Source: Candidatus Omnitrophota bacterium (GTDB taxonomy: Bacteria; Omnitrophota; Gorgyraeia; Pluralincolimonadales; Pluralincolimonadaceae). From it: a stretch of DNA of 15,178 bases. The notes beneath the pieces were generated by a model. That model made no database searches. It had not been told where the DNA came from and saw only the letters and a program-made list of their open reading frames with translations. Both the position numbers and the translations under genes were made by a program. How positions within the stretch are numbered: position 1 is the first letter of the stretch; the number at the start of each line of letters is the position of its first letter. The stretch lies in contig JBAZFB010000027.1 in the NCBI GenBank assembly GCA_041653595.1, positions 1 to 15,178 of the forward strand, given 5' to 3'. Positions 1 through 12,000 of this stretch are shown piece after piece.

Positions 1-3000
1 CTTGTATAGAGGCATTCATGGTCTCGTAAAGCTCATTTATCCTTTTGACAAACGCCGCGAAGTCTTTATTCTTTTCTCCGGAACCAAAGCTGTAATTCTT
101 TACCTTCTCTGATTCGCTATTGAATTCTTTAAAATTAGTGTCTATAGCGTATAAAACGGCCTGCCTTATTTCCTCTTCCGAAGACTCATTGAACTTCTCT
201 CTATACACAACATCTATGGCCCTTGATATCCTCGCTTTTAATGCTTTTATATCACCCTTAAGATCATCATATTCAATGCGGATATTAAACAACTCTTCGA
301 TAGAGCCTATAAGTTCTTCTTCTTTAATATCATACGCCGCGTAATTTTCGAATAAACGGTTCAGGGTATTTTCGGCTGTGGAAATTACCAGCGAATAAAG
401 GTCATCTATTTCCATTCCAAGGACATCCCTGCGGTCTTTATATGCCGCTTCCCTGATAGCGCCTAAGTTGACGTCATATTCTACCAGCTTCTTCCTTGCC
501 TCATAATCCCGCGCGTATATTTTTGCCCTGGCTTCGCTGAGCGCTTTTTGTATAACCGCGTTGGCAGCTATGTCTATGCCGCCTTCCCAATCCAGTTCAT
601 TTGACAGCTTCTCTATAGCGTCTTTACCTAATATCTTGAATATATCGTCTTCCAGGGATACATTGAAATCACTGGAGCCGGCATCCCCGTTCCTGCCTGA
701 GCGGCCGCGTAACTGCCTGTCTATGCGTTCAGAGGTCTTTGAAAATTCTGTGCCTAATATATGTAATCCGCCCTTTTCTTTTACGCCTTCGCCTAATTTT
801 ATATCTGTGCCGCGGCCCGCCATATTGGTAGCTATGGTAATCGCGCCTATCTGGCCGGCTTGTGCCACTATTTCAGCTTCATCCTTTGTCTGTTTCGCGT
901 TCAAAATCCTGAATTGCAGGCCCGGGGCCCTTGCCTTAAGCATAGCCGCCAATTCTTCCGACTCATCCACATCGTTAGTACCTATCAAAACAGGCCTGCC
1001 TGATTCATGGTCTTTTAATATTTGCTCTATCGTGGCTTCGAATTTCTCCTGCTTTGTCTTGTAAATCCTGCCCGGGTTATCCACTCTGATAACAGGCATG
1101 TTTGTAGGGATAGGCATTACGTCTAAATTATATATTTCCTTAAACTCATCTTTTGCTTCCTGGGCTGTTCCTGTAGCGCCTGCTTTACTTTCATATAGAT
1201 TGAAATAACTCTGAAGCGTTATGCTTGCCAGCGTATCCGAAGGCTGTTTAACTTCCACATCCTCGCCGTTATTGTGTTCTTTGGCCTCTATGGCTTCGTG
1301 GAGACCGTCGCCGTATCTGGAACCATATTTAGGCCTGTTTTCGTCGTCCAATATTATTATTTCTTTATCCTGGATTATGTAGTGTTTGTCTTTTATAAAC
1401 AGGAAATTCGCCTGCAGGGACTGGCGTATCATGATATCTATGTCTGAACTCTCGGGTAAATTCAATTCCGCCATAAGGCCGCTGACCTTATCCACGCCTT
1501 CTTCGGTAAGATAAACTATGTCCCTGCCGTTCTCTGTTTCTTTCTTGTAGTCAGCTTCGGCCAATCCTTTTATTATATTATCTATGGCGTAATAAACATT
1601 CACGTCTTCTTTGCCTGTGGCGGCTGATATCACAAGAGGAGTCCTGGCTTCATCTATAAGTACATTATCTATTTCATCCACCAGGGCAAAATGCCTTCCC
1701 CTCTGGACCTGGTCATCTTTGGAATAAGCCATGTTGTCGCGCAGGTAATCGAAGCCAAACTCATCTTTTGTGCCATAAGTTATGTCAGCCAGATAAGCTT
1801 CTTTGCGAGTACATGCTTCTAACGCGCCGTTCCTATACATATAACTCTTGCCGTTCGGCAGGATAACGGCTGATGTGAGGCCTAAGAATTCATACATCGC
1901 GCCCATGGTATTAAGGTCACGCTCTGCCAGGGCAGGATTCGCTGTAACTATATGCACGCCCAGGCCGCTTAACGCGTTAATCACTCCGGAAAGGCCTACT
2001 GTAAAGGTTTTTCCTTCGCCGGTAGCCATTTCAGCTATCATGCGCTTGCACATGGTCATGGCGCCCATCAACTGCACATTATAATAGGTATAATTCTTGC
2101 CTTTTTCTATTACATCCGCTCTCTTGATAGCTTCTTTTGTAAGGGCAAATACTTCAGTCAGGATGCTGTCCAGGATATCCTGTTCTTTCTCTCCCGCTGA
2201 TAACCTGTCTTTGATAGTTGCTCTTAACTCTTCTATTCTTGTCCTGATCTCCGCGTCACTTGTATCTATAAGATTAGCTTCTATGGCATTTATATCCTTA
2301 ATTGAATCTTCCATAGAAGCTTTCAGGCTTAATTCTTCTTTATACCCATATATCCTTACCTGCGCCGCGTATGAAAGCATCGCTATATAATACGCGATCA
2401 TCTGGGCATTATATTTAGTTAGTTCGTATGCGCGCCTTACGCCTGTCGCTTCAAGATAATCAGCCTTAGGAAATACTGGTTTTACAGGTTTTACAAGCGT
2501 GGGGATGGCATGGCCTGATGCCAGGGCTTTTGTTTCGCCTTTTCCGAAATACACCGCGTTTTTAAGGTCTGTAACTACAGATGGGAATAGCGTTGACAGA
2601 TCAGGCGACGCGCCGTAATAATCTTCTGTTTCAGGGGTTTTTGTTTTATCAGGCGCGATTACGACTACCTGCTTTCCTGTTCCTGGTTTTTGTTTGCTTA
2701 AAATGTCTTCTATTTTAACGCCTACGTCATTGCCTTCAAGCGTCCTTGTAATAAAGAATCCATTACCATAGCCTACCACCGGCATGAAATGCTCAGGCAC
2801 CCACAGGATAAAGCTCGAGCCCATTTCATTCACTTTATCTATATCCACGGTTGTTGATATTACATCTTTTACACCGTATTTATTGGCGACTGCTTTTATT
2901 ACCGTATCCCCGATCTTGCCTTCTATAAGGTTCTGAACTATGTCCGATTTGACATTACCCGGTATTGTTTCGCTTTCCAATTCAAGGGTTATTTCATTGG

Positions 3001-6000
3001 TTATCTCTCCGGCAAGTTCTCCCCTGGAAACTTTCCTGCCTGCCCAGGTTTCCAGTACCACCTGTAATGCCTGCACTCCGCAGTTTACGGCTGAAACCCC
3101 GCCGACCGTGGCGCCTATGCCCATAGCGCTAAGATCTTCCATGGACACGCCGAATAACCTTTCGAAATTGCCTATCTTAACGGATTCCAGCGCTTTTATG
3201 AAGCTGTCCGCCAATCCGGCTTTTTCTGTCTGCGGCACGCTGTCCAGGACGCCTGTAAATTCTGCCAATAATTGTTTTGCTGAAGTAAGTACGAGAATTG
3301 CCTGAGGAGAAAGTTTCTGGGGTTCGGAAAGCAGTTTATCAAGTTCCTCAGCAGGCCCGCCCCTTGTGCCGTTCAGGACAGCGGTAATAAGCCATGTCTT
3401 TGCTATTTCCCTGGCAATGTCTATCTGCGCCCTGCCCTGGGCAGCGTTTATTTCCGCTATAGCATGGCCTGAAGCAAGGGTCTTTCCCGCGTCAGGAGAA
3501 CCCAGCGATATCATATATTTTTTCGTTAAGTCTTCTAACTCTTCTTTTACTTTCGCGATTGTTTTTTGAACCTGTAATTCCGTAACAATGCCAAAACGCA
3601 GATTAGCTACATCTGAAACAACAACCTTACCTTCCAATAAACCTGTATTTTTCAATATGCTTACCGATGGCCCTTCTGTCACAAACGAAGCGCCTTGTTC
3701 AGCCAAAGCCTTTATCAGATATTCCACATTTTCGATATATTTACCGATCTCGGCAGTTTTTTGTTTCTCGGTAAGTTTTTTATCTTCAAGGATGCTTACG
3801 AGTTTATTATTTGATATTTCCACCCTGTCCTGCCTGACCCCGTGGACTGTTTTACCATTCTCCGCGATATAATGTATAATATCGTAAGGCGCTGTAAGGT
3901 TATTTAAAAAACCTTTTTTCCTGGCTTCTTCATACGCATAAAGCGACGCGTCATTGACATTTTCATCCTTATTATCGAAGACCTTTAGTTCGCTATTCTC
4001 CGATATCTTAACAGCCCTGGCATCATTTCCTACCTCCACCATAAGCCTTGTTTCTTCATCCATTTCGCTTACTTCTTTGTTTAAAAAGACTCTTACCATT
4101 TCTTTCTTATCTTCGGAAATATCCAATCCCCTTAAAACACCGTTTATATCAAGATATGCGGTGCCCAGTTCTTCTCCGGTGTCCGGGCGGATTTCTGACC
4201 CTGTGAATTTCTTATCTATTTCTATCACTCTGTCGGTAACGAGCCCGATAAACGTATCCTGCCTTCCTATTGATTTACCCGTGCCTTTTATTTCAACAAA
4301 TCTTAGAAGAGCTAATTCCGGCGTATTCGCGATAATGTATTCAACAGCCTTCTTTAATTCTTTCTCATTACCAAAACGCGCAGACGTGTTCCTCATAGTA
4401 ACGTCATACCACAATTTATCCGCGATATTCGATATAAAGGTATCTATATCTTTTTCCATCAAAGCTGTATTTGCGAGGAATTCCTGGATAGTGATTAATT
4501 CCACATCTTTATAGACCGCGTCGTTGGAAGTTATCAGTGTCCAGCGGTTTTCTTTACCTTTTTGTTTCTGAATATCTTTAATGCCCTGCTTCTTAAGATA
4601 TTCTTTTACGTTATCTTTCAGGTCATTGGTCTTCTCGCCCACCAATTTCCAGCTATTATATTCATCATCCAAATGCATAGCTTCATGCCCTATTGGAGCG
4701 TCTTGTATCCTTTTGGCTATATCAGGATGAGATTTGCTTATATAAGCGACATTGACTATGAATCTTCTATCAATTCCTATTACAGGTTTCCCCTTTCCGG
4801 ATTTGTTTTCATGCGCGAACATATTTCCAACAAGAGGATTGGCCCCGAAGTTGTCTATATAATTTGTCTCTATGAGGATATCTATTCCTGATTTACCTAA
4901 TGCCTTTATCCTGTTTTCTATATTTGTCCTGACCTCTTTTTCCGCCGTATCCAGCATATTGACATCGAAACCAATATCAGCCAATATGTCCACGCTTATT
5001 ATATTTTTGTACTCTTTATATTTTTCGTTATCCAAAGTTTTATAATTTGCCTCTATCCTGCTCACGTCCTCCGCGGTAAAATGGTTGCCCCGGAAAATCT
5101 GGGACGTAAGTGCCTTTGTGTAAACATCAATGGTTTCTACGCCGTATTTTGAGTATTTTTTAACAATATTATCCACATCCGGTTTAGCTATATTCAGCGT
5201 ATTCCTTTTCTGCCACGTTAATTCTATTTCCTTGACCGCGGCTTCTTTTACATCATCTTTATTCTCGTAGTCAAAAACACCGACCAATGTGTATAAAAAC
5301 TGCTTTGTCTCATCGTTCTTATCATCTTTTGTAAATTCATCTATTAACGCTAACGTTACAGGTATATTTTTGTTTTGCCCTATCTGATCCTGGAGATTTT
5401 GCAGTTTCAGCATATCAAGCGAAAGCTGGCGCAATACTACGCTATTTAAAGTATCGGTTATTTCCGCTTTTTTGCCGGCATCTTTTTCTTCTTTGATCGA
5501 CGTTTTCATGAGCTCTATTGTTTTATATTGCCCCTCTATGCGGGTTTTTAATTCATCCATTTGCTTTTGCATAGCCTTTATTTCTTTTTCCTTAAAGCTG
5601 ATAAATTGCTTAATAAGGCCTTTCATGTCGGGATTGGCCTGGGCAAGTTTCATCACCGCGTTTATAGATGGCCCGAAAGAATATGAAGCTGGATCTAAAA
5701 AGCCTTTCATATCCTTAAGTGCCATATTATTGAACATCCCGGCAAACTTATCATTTTTATATAAGTCTTTAGCGTTTTTAACGGCATTGGCTGTAATGCC
5801 GGTATCAAGTAAAGACAGTACATTTTCTCCTTCAATGCGCGATTGTTTTATAAGCTCTGCTATATCCGACCCCTTTATATCTTCTCCTTTTGCTATTTTC
5901 GAAAGTGTTTCTATTAGATTGTTGTAGAATCCGGGGTTGGCTGCGTCCAGGCCCAAATCCTTCATCGCCAGCTCTATCCCGTTCTTATCAGTACTCACAA

Positions 6001-9000
6001 TATAATTATTTATGTCAAAGTCTTCGGACAGGATACCTGCGTCAGGGGCATCGGAAAGCACCGCGAGATTTATGATCTTATTTATGTCTCTGGTGTTAAA
6101 GATAGTGATCTCCATATCTGCGGTATAAGCAAGTATATTCTCAGAGTCTTCGACGCGTTCCAGGGTCTCCTTATCCAAAAACGGAAGAGCTATATTTATA
6201 AGTCTTTCCTTTTTATCTTTATTTTCTTCTTTATTAATAATGGCTATGACAGCGAGAAGGTTCACTATATCATTCCCTGATAATTCTATATTTTTGATCT
6301 CGGCAAGTGGTACATACAGATCGGAAGATGGGTTTATGGGTGAGTCTTCCTGTTCGCCTATTATATTATTTAAATAAGCGGTAATGCCTCTGATCAGCCC
6401 TCTCTCCTGCAAATATGTTAAAAACTGAGATATCTTCTCAGGTTTAATGGGTGAAGGTTCGTCCCATCTGGAATTTTCGCCCTCTATGACAGTATTAACT
6501 TTTTCTGTAGCTACCCTATTTATGTAACTTTTCATATCTTCGCTTGTTTTCCTTGTCGCGATCTGTTTCTTGGATATGCCTTCTATGAACTTTATGAGAG
6601 TTTTGGACAACTTGCCGTCAGAACCCGGCTTTACATCCCATAAGAGATCGTACAGGTTAGACACTGTCTCAGACTCTATAATACCGGAGGAAGATCTTTT
6701 TAATGTTTCCAGGCCTGACTCAAAATCTGTTACCCGGCTGTTGATTTTATCTTTGTATTTCGAGAAAACAGCTTCTTTACTTAATGACTTCAGCATGTTT
6801 ATAGAGGAATTTAAATACGCTTCAAGCGTATCCATGCCTCTTTGGGTGCCTGTCTTATAACCTTCTAAAAGCCTATTCCCGGGTCTGTTCTTTTCGATTT
6901 GTTCGTATCTCAACTTGAGCATCTCATCTTTTAACGCAGTATCACCTTCTTGCCCGATAATCTCATCTAAAAATCTTCCTGTAAGGACATACTCGGCTAT
7001 CTGCCCTATCAGGCTGTCTATGCTTTCAGCCGCTTTAAAATACGAATTCATGAGCGCATTTAATTCAAGCTTTATCTTGATATCCGTCTCTGTACCTGAA
7101 TTCCTGTATTCGTCCAGCAATTTTCCTGTTCTCGTGTCGCCATTCTCCCTGAATAATTCTTCAAAATAACTTTCGCCATATGCCTTTGATATTTCGGCGA
7201 GCGCTTCTAAATTTTTATTTAGCTGTGTTAAAGAAGCTTCATCCATATATATCTTCCTGTCGCCATCCCATCTATCTTTTTCTGTCGGGTGTCTCTTGCC
7301 TTCGGCGTCACTCGCCTTATATTCCGGGATCTTCCTCATAATCCTGACAAGCGCCTGGATAAGAGTTTCAGCAGTGGCATTTTCCGCGCCTATCAACTTA
7401 AGCCCTAACATCTCCTGATAGTCAACCTGCCTCAACCCCTTTTCAGTGGTTATCAGGACCATGCTCGGATTTTCTTTTATCTTCTTTGAAAGGCTTTCGA
7501 CCAGTTCTTTATTTTCTGCCTCTGTTTTGTCTCCGCCTGCTTCTATGACCTTAGGGTCCATTCCAAATTCTTTTAATTTAAGAACCAGGTCTTTTATTGT
7601 TACCTGGGGATTATCTCCTATTACTCCGACCAAAGAGACCTTGCCTAATCTTTTGTCAACAATAATATCATCAACCATAGTATCTACAGAACTTTTACCT
7701 TTTTTAGCTATTACTATCTCCATATGTTCTGATTTCGCGTAAAGATATTTTTCAAGCGATAAATTATCCACGCTGCTTACATTTACACCGAATAATGCCG
7801 GCACCAGACTGCGGACACTGCCGAATGTAGCCGTGAGCCCGAGGACAAAGATATCGCCTTTTGTCGAGGAGAAGAAAAGCTCCATCTTGCCTTTTTTATC
7901 CTCAGTGCTGACCAGGATAACTTTATTATTCTTATTCTTGACCAGATCGCCATTTTGGTCCTTTATCTCTCCTTTATCTATCAATTCATTTACCCTTAAT
8001 TGCAAGCACATATTAAACATATCACTATCGTCTCTTAAGCTGAGAGGCTTATTTGTGTCCCTTATGTCTTTTAAACCAGGTGTGCCACTGCTATCTACCC
8101 AGAATGCGTTGGTCTCCAGCGCCCTTATGGCGTTCTGGATCTCACTTACTGAAAATCTATCGAAACCTTTGGCTAAACTCGTATTAAAAAGCTTGTCAAA
8201 CGCTTTATTGGTGCGAACCACCCCGTTATCCCAGCACCAGCCAGGTGTATCGCTGTCAATTTTAGGCATCTTATCTATATCCTTTTCATAAAGTTTATAA
8301 TTCTGCCCGTCAGCGCTGGTGCCTTCCTTGCCCTTGCCTTCTACACCTTCAAGCTGCCTGAGGGTATTCAAACCTGCCTGGGCCCTCTCCATCATGCTTT
8401 CTACAGCTATTCTCGGATTTTTTGATATAATAGTGGTTTCTGTGCTTAGCAATATAGAATCTATTTCATCTACGCCTCTTACCCTGATCTTATCCAGGAT
8501 CGTTCTGAAGGAAGTAATTTTTCCATTGCTATCATATATATTCTCCTCGCCGCGCAATTCCAAAGACTCCCTTGAACCTCTGTCAACTATCAATAATTCT
8601 TTAGGATTATTATAGCTGTCTGCTACTTTTTGCAGATTGAGCGTATCGCCTTCTTTAAATTCATATATGCCTTTTAACTCGATATCATAAGCTTTCTTGA
8701 AATACTCCGCGTAGCTGGAAATATATTGTTTCACAGCTTGTTCGTTATGCACTATGATTTCCGCGATTTCTCCGTTCAACATCTTCATCCTTAATATATC
8801 AAGCATAACAAGGGTCTTGCCGGCTCCGCCGCTCATTTCGCCCATATGAGACCTGCCGTCATAGAGAGACTTCAAGGCTTGTTCTAATAAGTCCAATTGA
8901 TAGCCTTCTCTTTTTGTATATTTTGTACCCTTGCTTGCTTCTAAAATTGTCTCTACGGCAAGTTTGACGAATATTTCCTTTTCAAGCCCTATTTCTGTCA

Positions 9001-12000
9001 GATCTATATCCTCGCCCTCATACTTTATTTTTATGGACAATAGATCATCCAGCGTTAAATCCCGGCCTGTTTTTTCTTTAAAGGCAGTCTCTATGGCGGC
9101 TATTTTATTCTTGATTTTATCTGTTAAATTTAACTTGGAGGTATCTATCTTGCCTTCAAATGTCACTTTCCCCCCTTCAACGCCTGAAATCTTGCTTTTA
9201 GACATAAATGGGACTGGCCTGCCGGGCAGGAAAAACAGGGAAGCAAAAGCTATATTAGACGCCCATTCCTTGGCTGTTTCTTCAGACATAAAGTTTTTCA
9301 GGACTATTTCGGAAGAAGCTTCAACCGTAGATAATGTGGCGGCTACAAAAACCATTGAATTCAGGCTCTGCAGGAATCCGGAAGATACCTTTTCCCCGGC
9401 TAAAGTTTCCATTCTTTTGATATACCATTCGCTTCCTTTCCCAAGCCAGCCGGCAATTCTTGAACCGCTTATATTTAATGCCCTGGAGAATGTATGATTG
9501 AAGGCCTGGCCCGTTACAGTAATAGCTGGGGATTGCAATATGGGGAACAGCGGCCCGATGGTGAAGCCCATCTTCGCGAACCCTGGTATTGATACCAAAG
9601 ACGCCTTAAAGAAAGAGTCTATGTTTTCCGAACTAAATAATGAGGAGTCTTTTTTATATCCGCTCCATAATTCCAAATCAGTTCCGAATATACCATTAAT
9701 AGCATAATTTATAGGTATGCCTATAGCGGTAAAAACAGGGCCTGTCTTTGCGAAACCCCATGCGCCTTTAAGCGCGTAATCTGTAAAGTTCAACGCGCCT
9801 GCCGTGCCTGGTGCTCCCGCGAATCTTGCTGTTGTGGTCAAGAAATTATCCCATCGCACTCTAAATCTTGTGCTTATGTTCTGGCCTATGGTCTTAAATA
9901 ACGGACCTGAGCTCCAGCTCTTTATAAGCCCTGGTTTTATTGTCCTGGTAGTCATTGTAGTTATAGTGGTTGCTTCTCCGCCTATCTCTATATTCGCGAT
10001 TTTTCCCGGGGCATCAATAAAGAATTCTGGTGTTTTAGAGGTAGAGTAAATGCCGTCTGCAACCTTTACTGTAGTGGATGCCAAGAGATATTTGCCTACC
10101 GCGACAACTGAAAAATGAAGCGCTGAACCAAGAGCAAATCCTGAGGTGGCGCTTTTAACTATATCGATAAACCTGGGCAATTCTCCGTATTGTATATAAC
10201 TTATAATCGTATCGGCTGTAACGCTTATGGCCGCCCCCCATAAAGCCGTCCTTAAGACTGCAAGGCCTATTTTTGCCCCTCCAAGCGCGAAACCACCGGC
10301 TAGCGTTGGTATGGCTATAACAACATCAAAAGCGATATCTTCCATGTCCAGGATATCTCTATATCCATTTATCAGAGTATTCATACCCTCTACACCGGCA
10401 AAGCTTGTATTTATCTCGCTTACATCGCTATAATCGAGTTTTTCCATGCTTTCCCTGGCTAAATCTATCTTCATGCGGATCTCAAGCCTGCGGGAAGTAT
10501 CTAAATTGCGATATGCTATACCGCCGGTCCCTTGTATTTTCCCGCTAAAAAATACATTGCCGATCACATATTGCTTAAAAGACCTCCATAAACTAGGGGA
10601 TTCATATTCATCTTTAAAAATTTTCGCGTAACTAACTCCCTGGGCATCAAGCATGCCTTTGAGCCTTTTAACTCCCATGTAATCTTCAAAATTTTTAAAA
10701 TTATAATTATCAGCGTTTATTTGCCTTATAGGGATATTCTTTGCCATTTGCCACCAGTTCTGGCCTTCACATATCTCCATCCTGCCCAAAAGCCTGTAAT
10801 TTCCATTTTTGACTATTATTTCTATTTTACTATCTCCTTTAATCTTGCTATCGCCTCCGGAGCCCTCTATTTTCTTATATGTTGAAGAAACACCATCTTT
10901 ATCTATGGTTTTTATATAACCCTGCCATAAACTGCCAGAGATATCAAACTCCATCCCCTGCTCTACCCTATACATGCCGCTGAATTCCGGATTTGTATCC
11001 GGCGTGGCCCTGTTTATACTGCCTTTTACGAGTATCCAGAGATACTGTTTACTCGAATAATCATACTGGAAATCGAATTTAGCATTATCCAGGTCTTTTT
11101 TCGAAAATCCTAAAGTTACAAGCCTGTTCTTATAATCTGATATGGCTTTTTGCCAATCTGCGTTAGCTTTATTCCAGGCTACTTTTGCCTGGGCCTTTTC
11201 TTTAGGCGTAGCAAATCTATCAACAACTTCATCTCCTTTATTTCCTATCTTTGTGTTATAACCCTTATATCCTATGCTATTTTCTATTGTCAGTTTCCTG
11301 CTGTAAATATCCCAGATTTTTTTACCTTCTGCGGCTGCCTCTTGTTTTTTTAACTTCTCATATTTTCCCCAACCCGGCTTTTCCTCTGTTTCGCTATTTT
11401 TATCAGGAACGTGGTTAATTTTAGAATATTTTGTATTTAGAGTAGCATTAACATCTTTTAATAATTTTTCTAATTTTTCATTTACGGATGCAGTGATAGA
11501 ATTATATTTGTCTATTTCATTTGCCGTAAGCGCCCCGTTTGAAATCTTGAAATCAGGATAAGCGTCCTTAATGATCCCTCTTACTTCCACTGCGTTTTTA
11601 TCGTATTCGTCAAATTGCGCCTTGGCGAATTTCATCTCTTCTGCGCTTAGTTTATTTTTATCTTTTGATACGATATCGCTTTTCCCGGCCTGGACCAGCG
11701 CTTTTCTTACGCTTGTGATATAATCTGTGCCTTTTAATTCCTTATTGCCGCCGTTGAAATAATCAAACATCTGTTCATATATCTTGCCCTGCGATTCAGG
11801 AGAAACTATGTTTTCCATTTTGCCGTTCTCATATTTATAAACATGGACACTGTCTTTACTGTAATAAATATCGCCGCTCTTGGTAAATATCAACTCTTTA
11901 TCTTTCTTATCCGAAGTATATTCATAATATGTCTCTACCGTTCCGTCTTTTGTTTTTATGCTAACTTTTTCCAGGCTTATATTCTTTTCTATGCCGAATG

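Noticed and set aside
596..2278. Housekeeping secA gene
   Set aside because: The SecA homology is in frame with more than 4,000 upstream codons and has no start or ribosome site of its own; the crosslinking-domain motif is altered. It is a domain of the giant protein.
3479..3502. GSPDAGKT, a formal P-loop (GxxxxGK[ST]) match before LASGHAI copy 1
   Set aside because: Residues 3893-3900 fit the pattern and follow a strand-like YMISL, but no Walker B or other nucleotide-binding motif follows in the next 100 residues, which are an Ala-rich helix region. The short pattern is easily met by chance in 5,000 residues.
3954..4514. Open plus-strand frame of 186 codons
   Set aside because: It is fully antisense to the metallopeptidase region of the giant gene. 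The translation is Ser/Phe/Leu-rich without any domain, as expected for the reverse of Lys/Glu-rich codons, and most other plus-strand open stretches in the window use the same shadow frame.
5890..6075. Open plus-strand frame of 61 codons in a frame different from most other shadows
   Set aside because: Short, Arg/Ser/Pro-rich and fully inside the coding helical region on the other strand; nothing supports translation.
8931..9497. Open plus-strand frame of 188 codons, the longest on that strand
   Set aside because: Antisense to the linker and hydrophobic region; serine-rich low-information translation, no ribosome site noticed, and the minus strand here is clearly coding on both sides.
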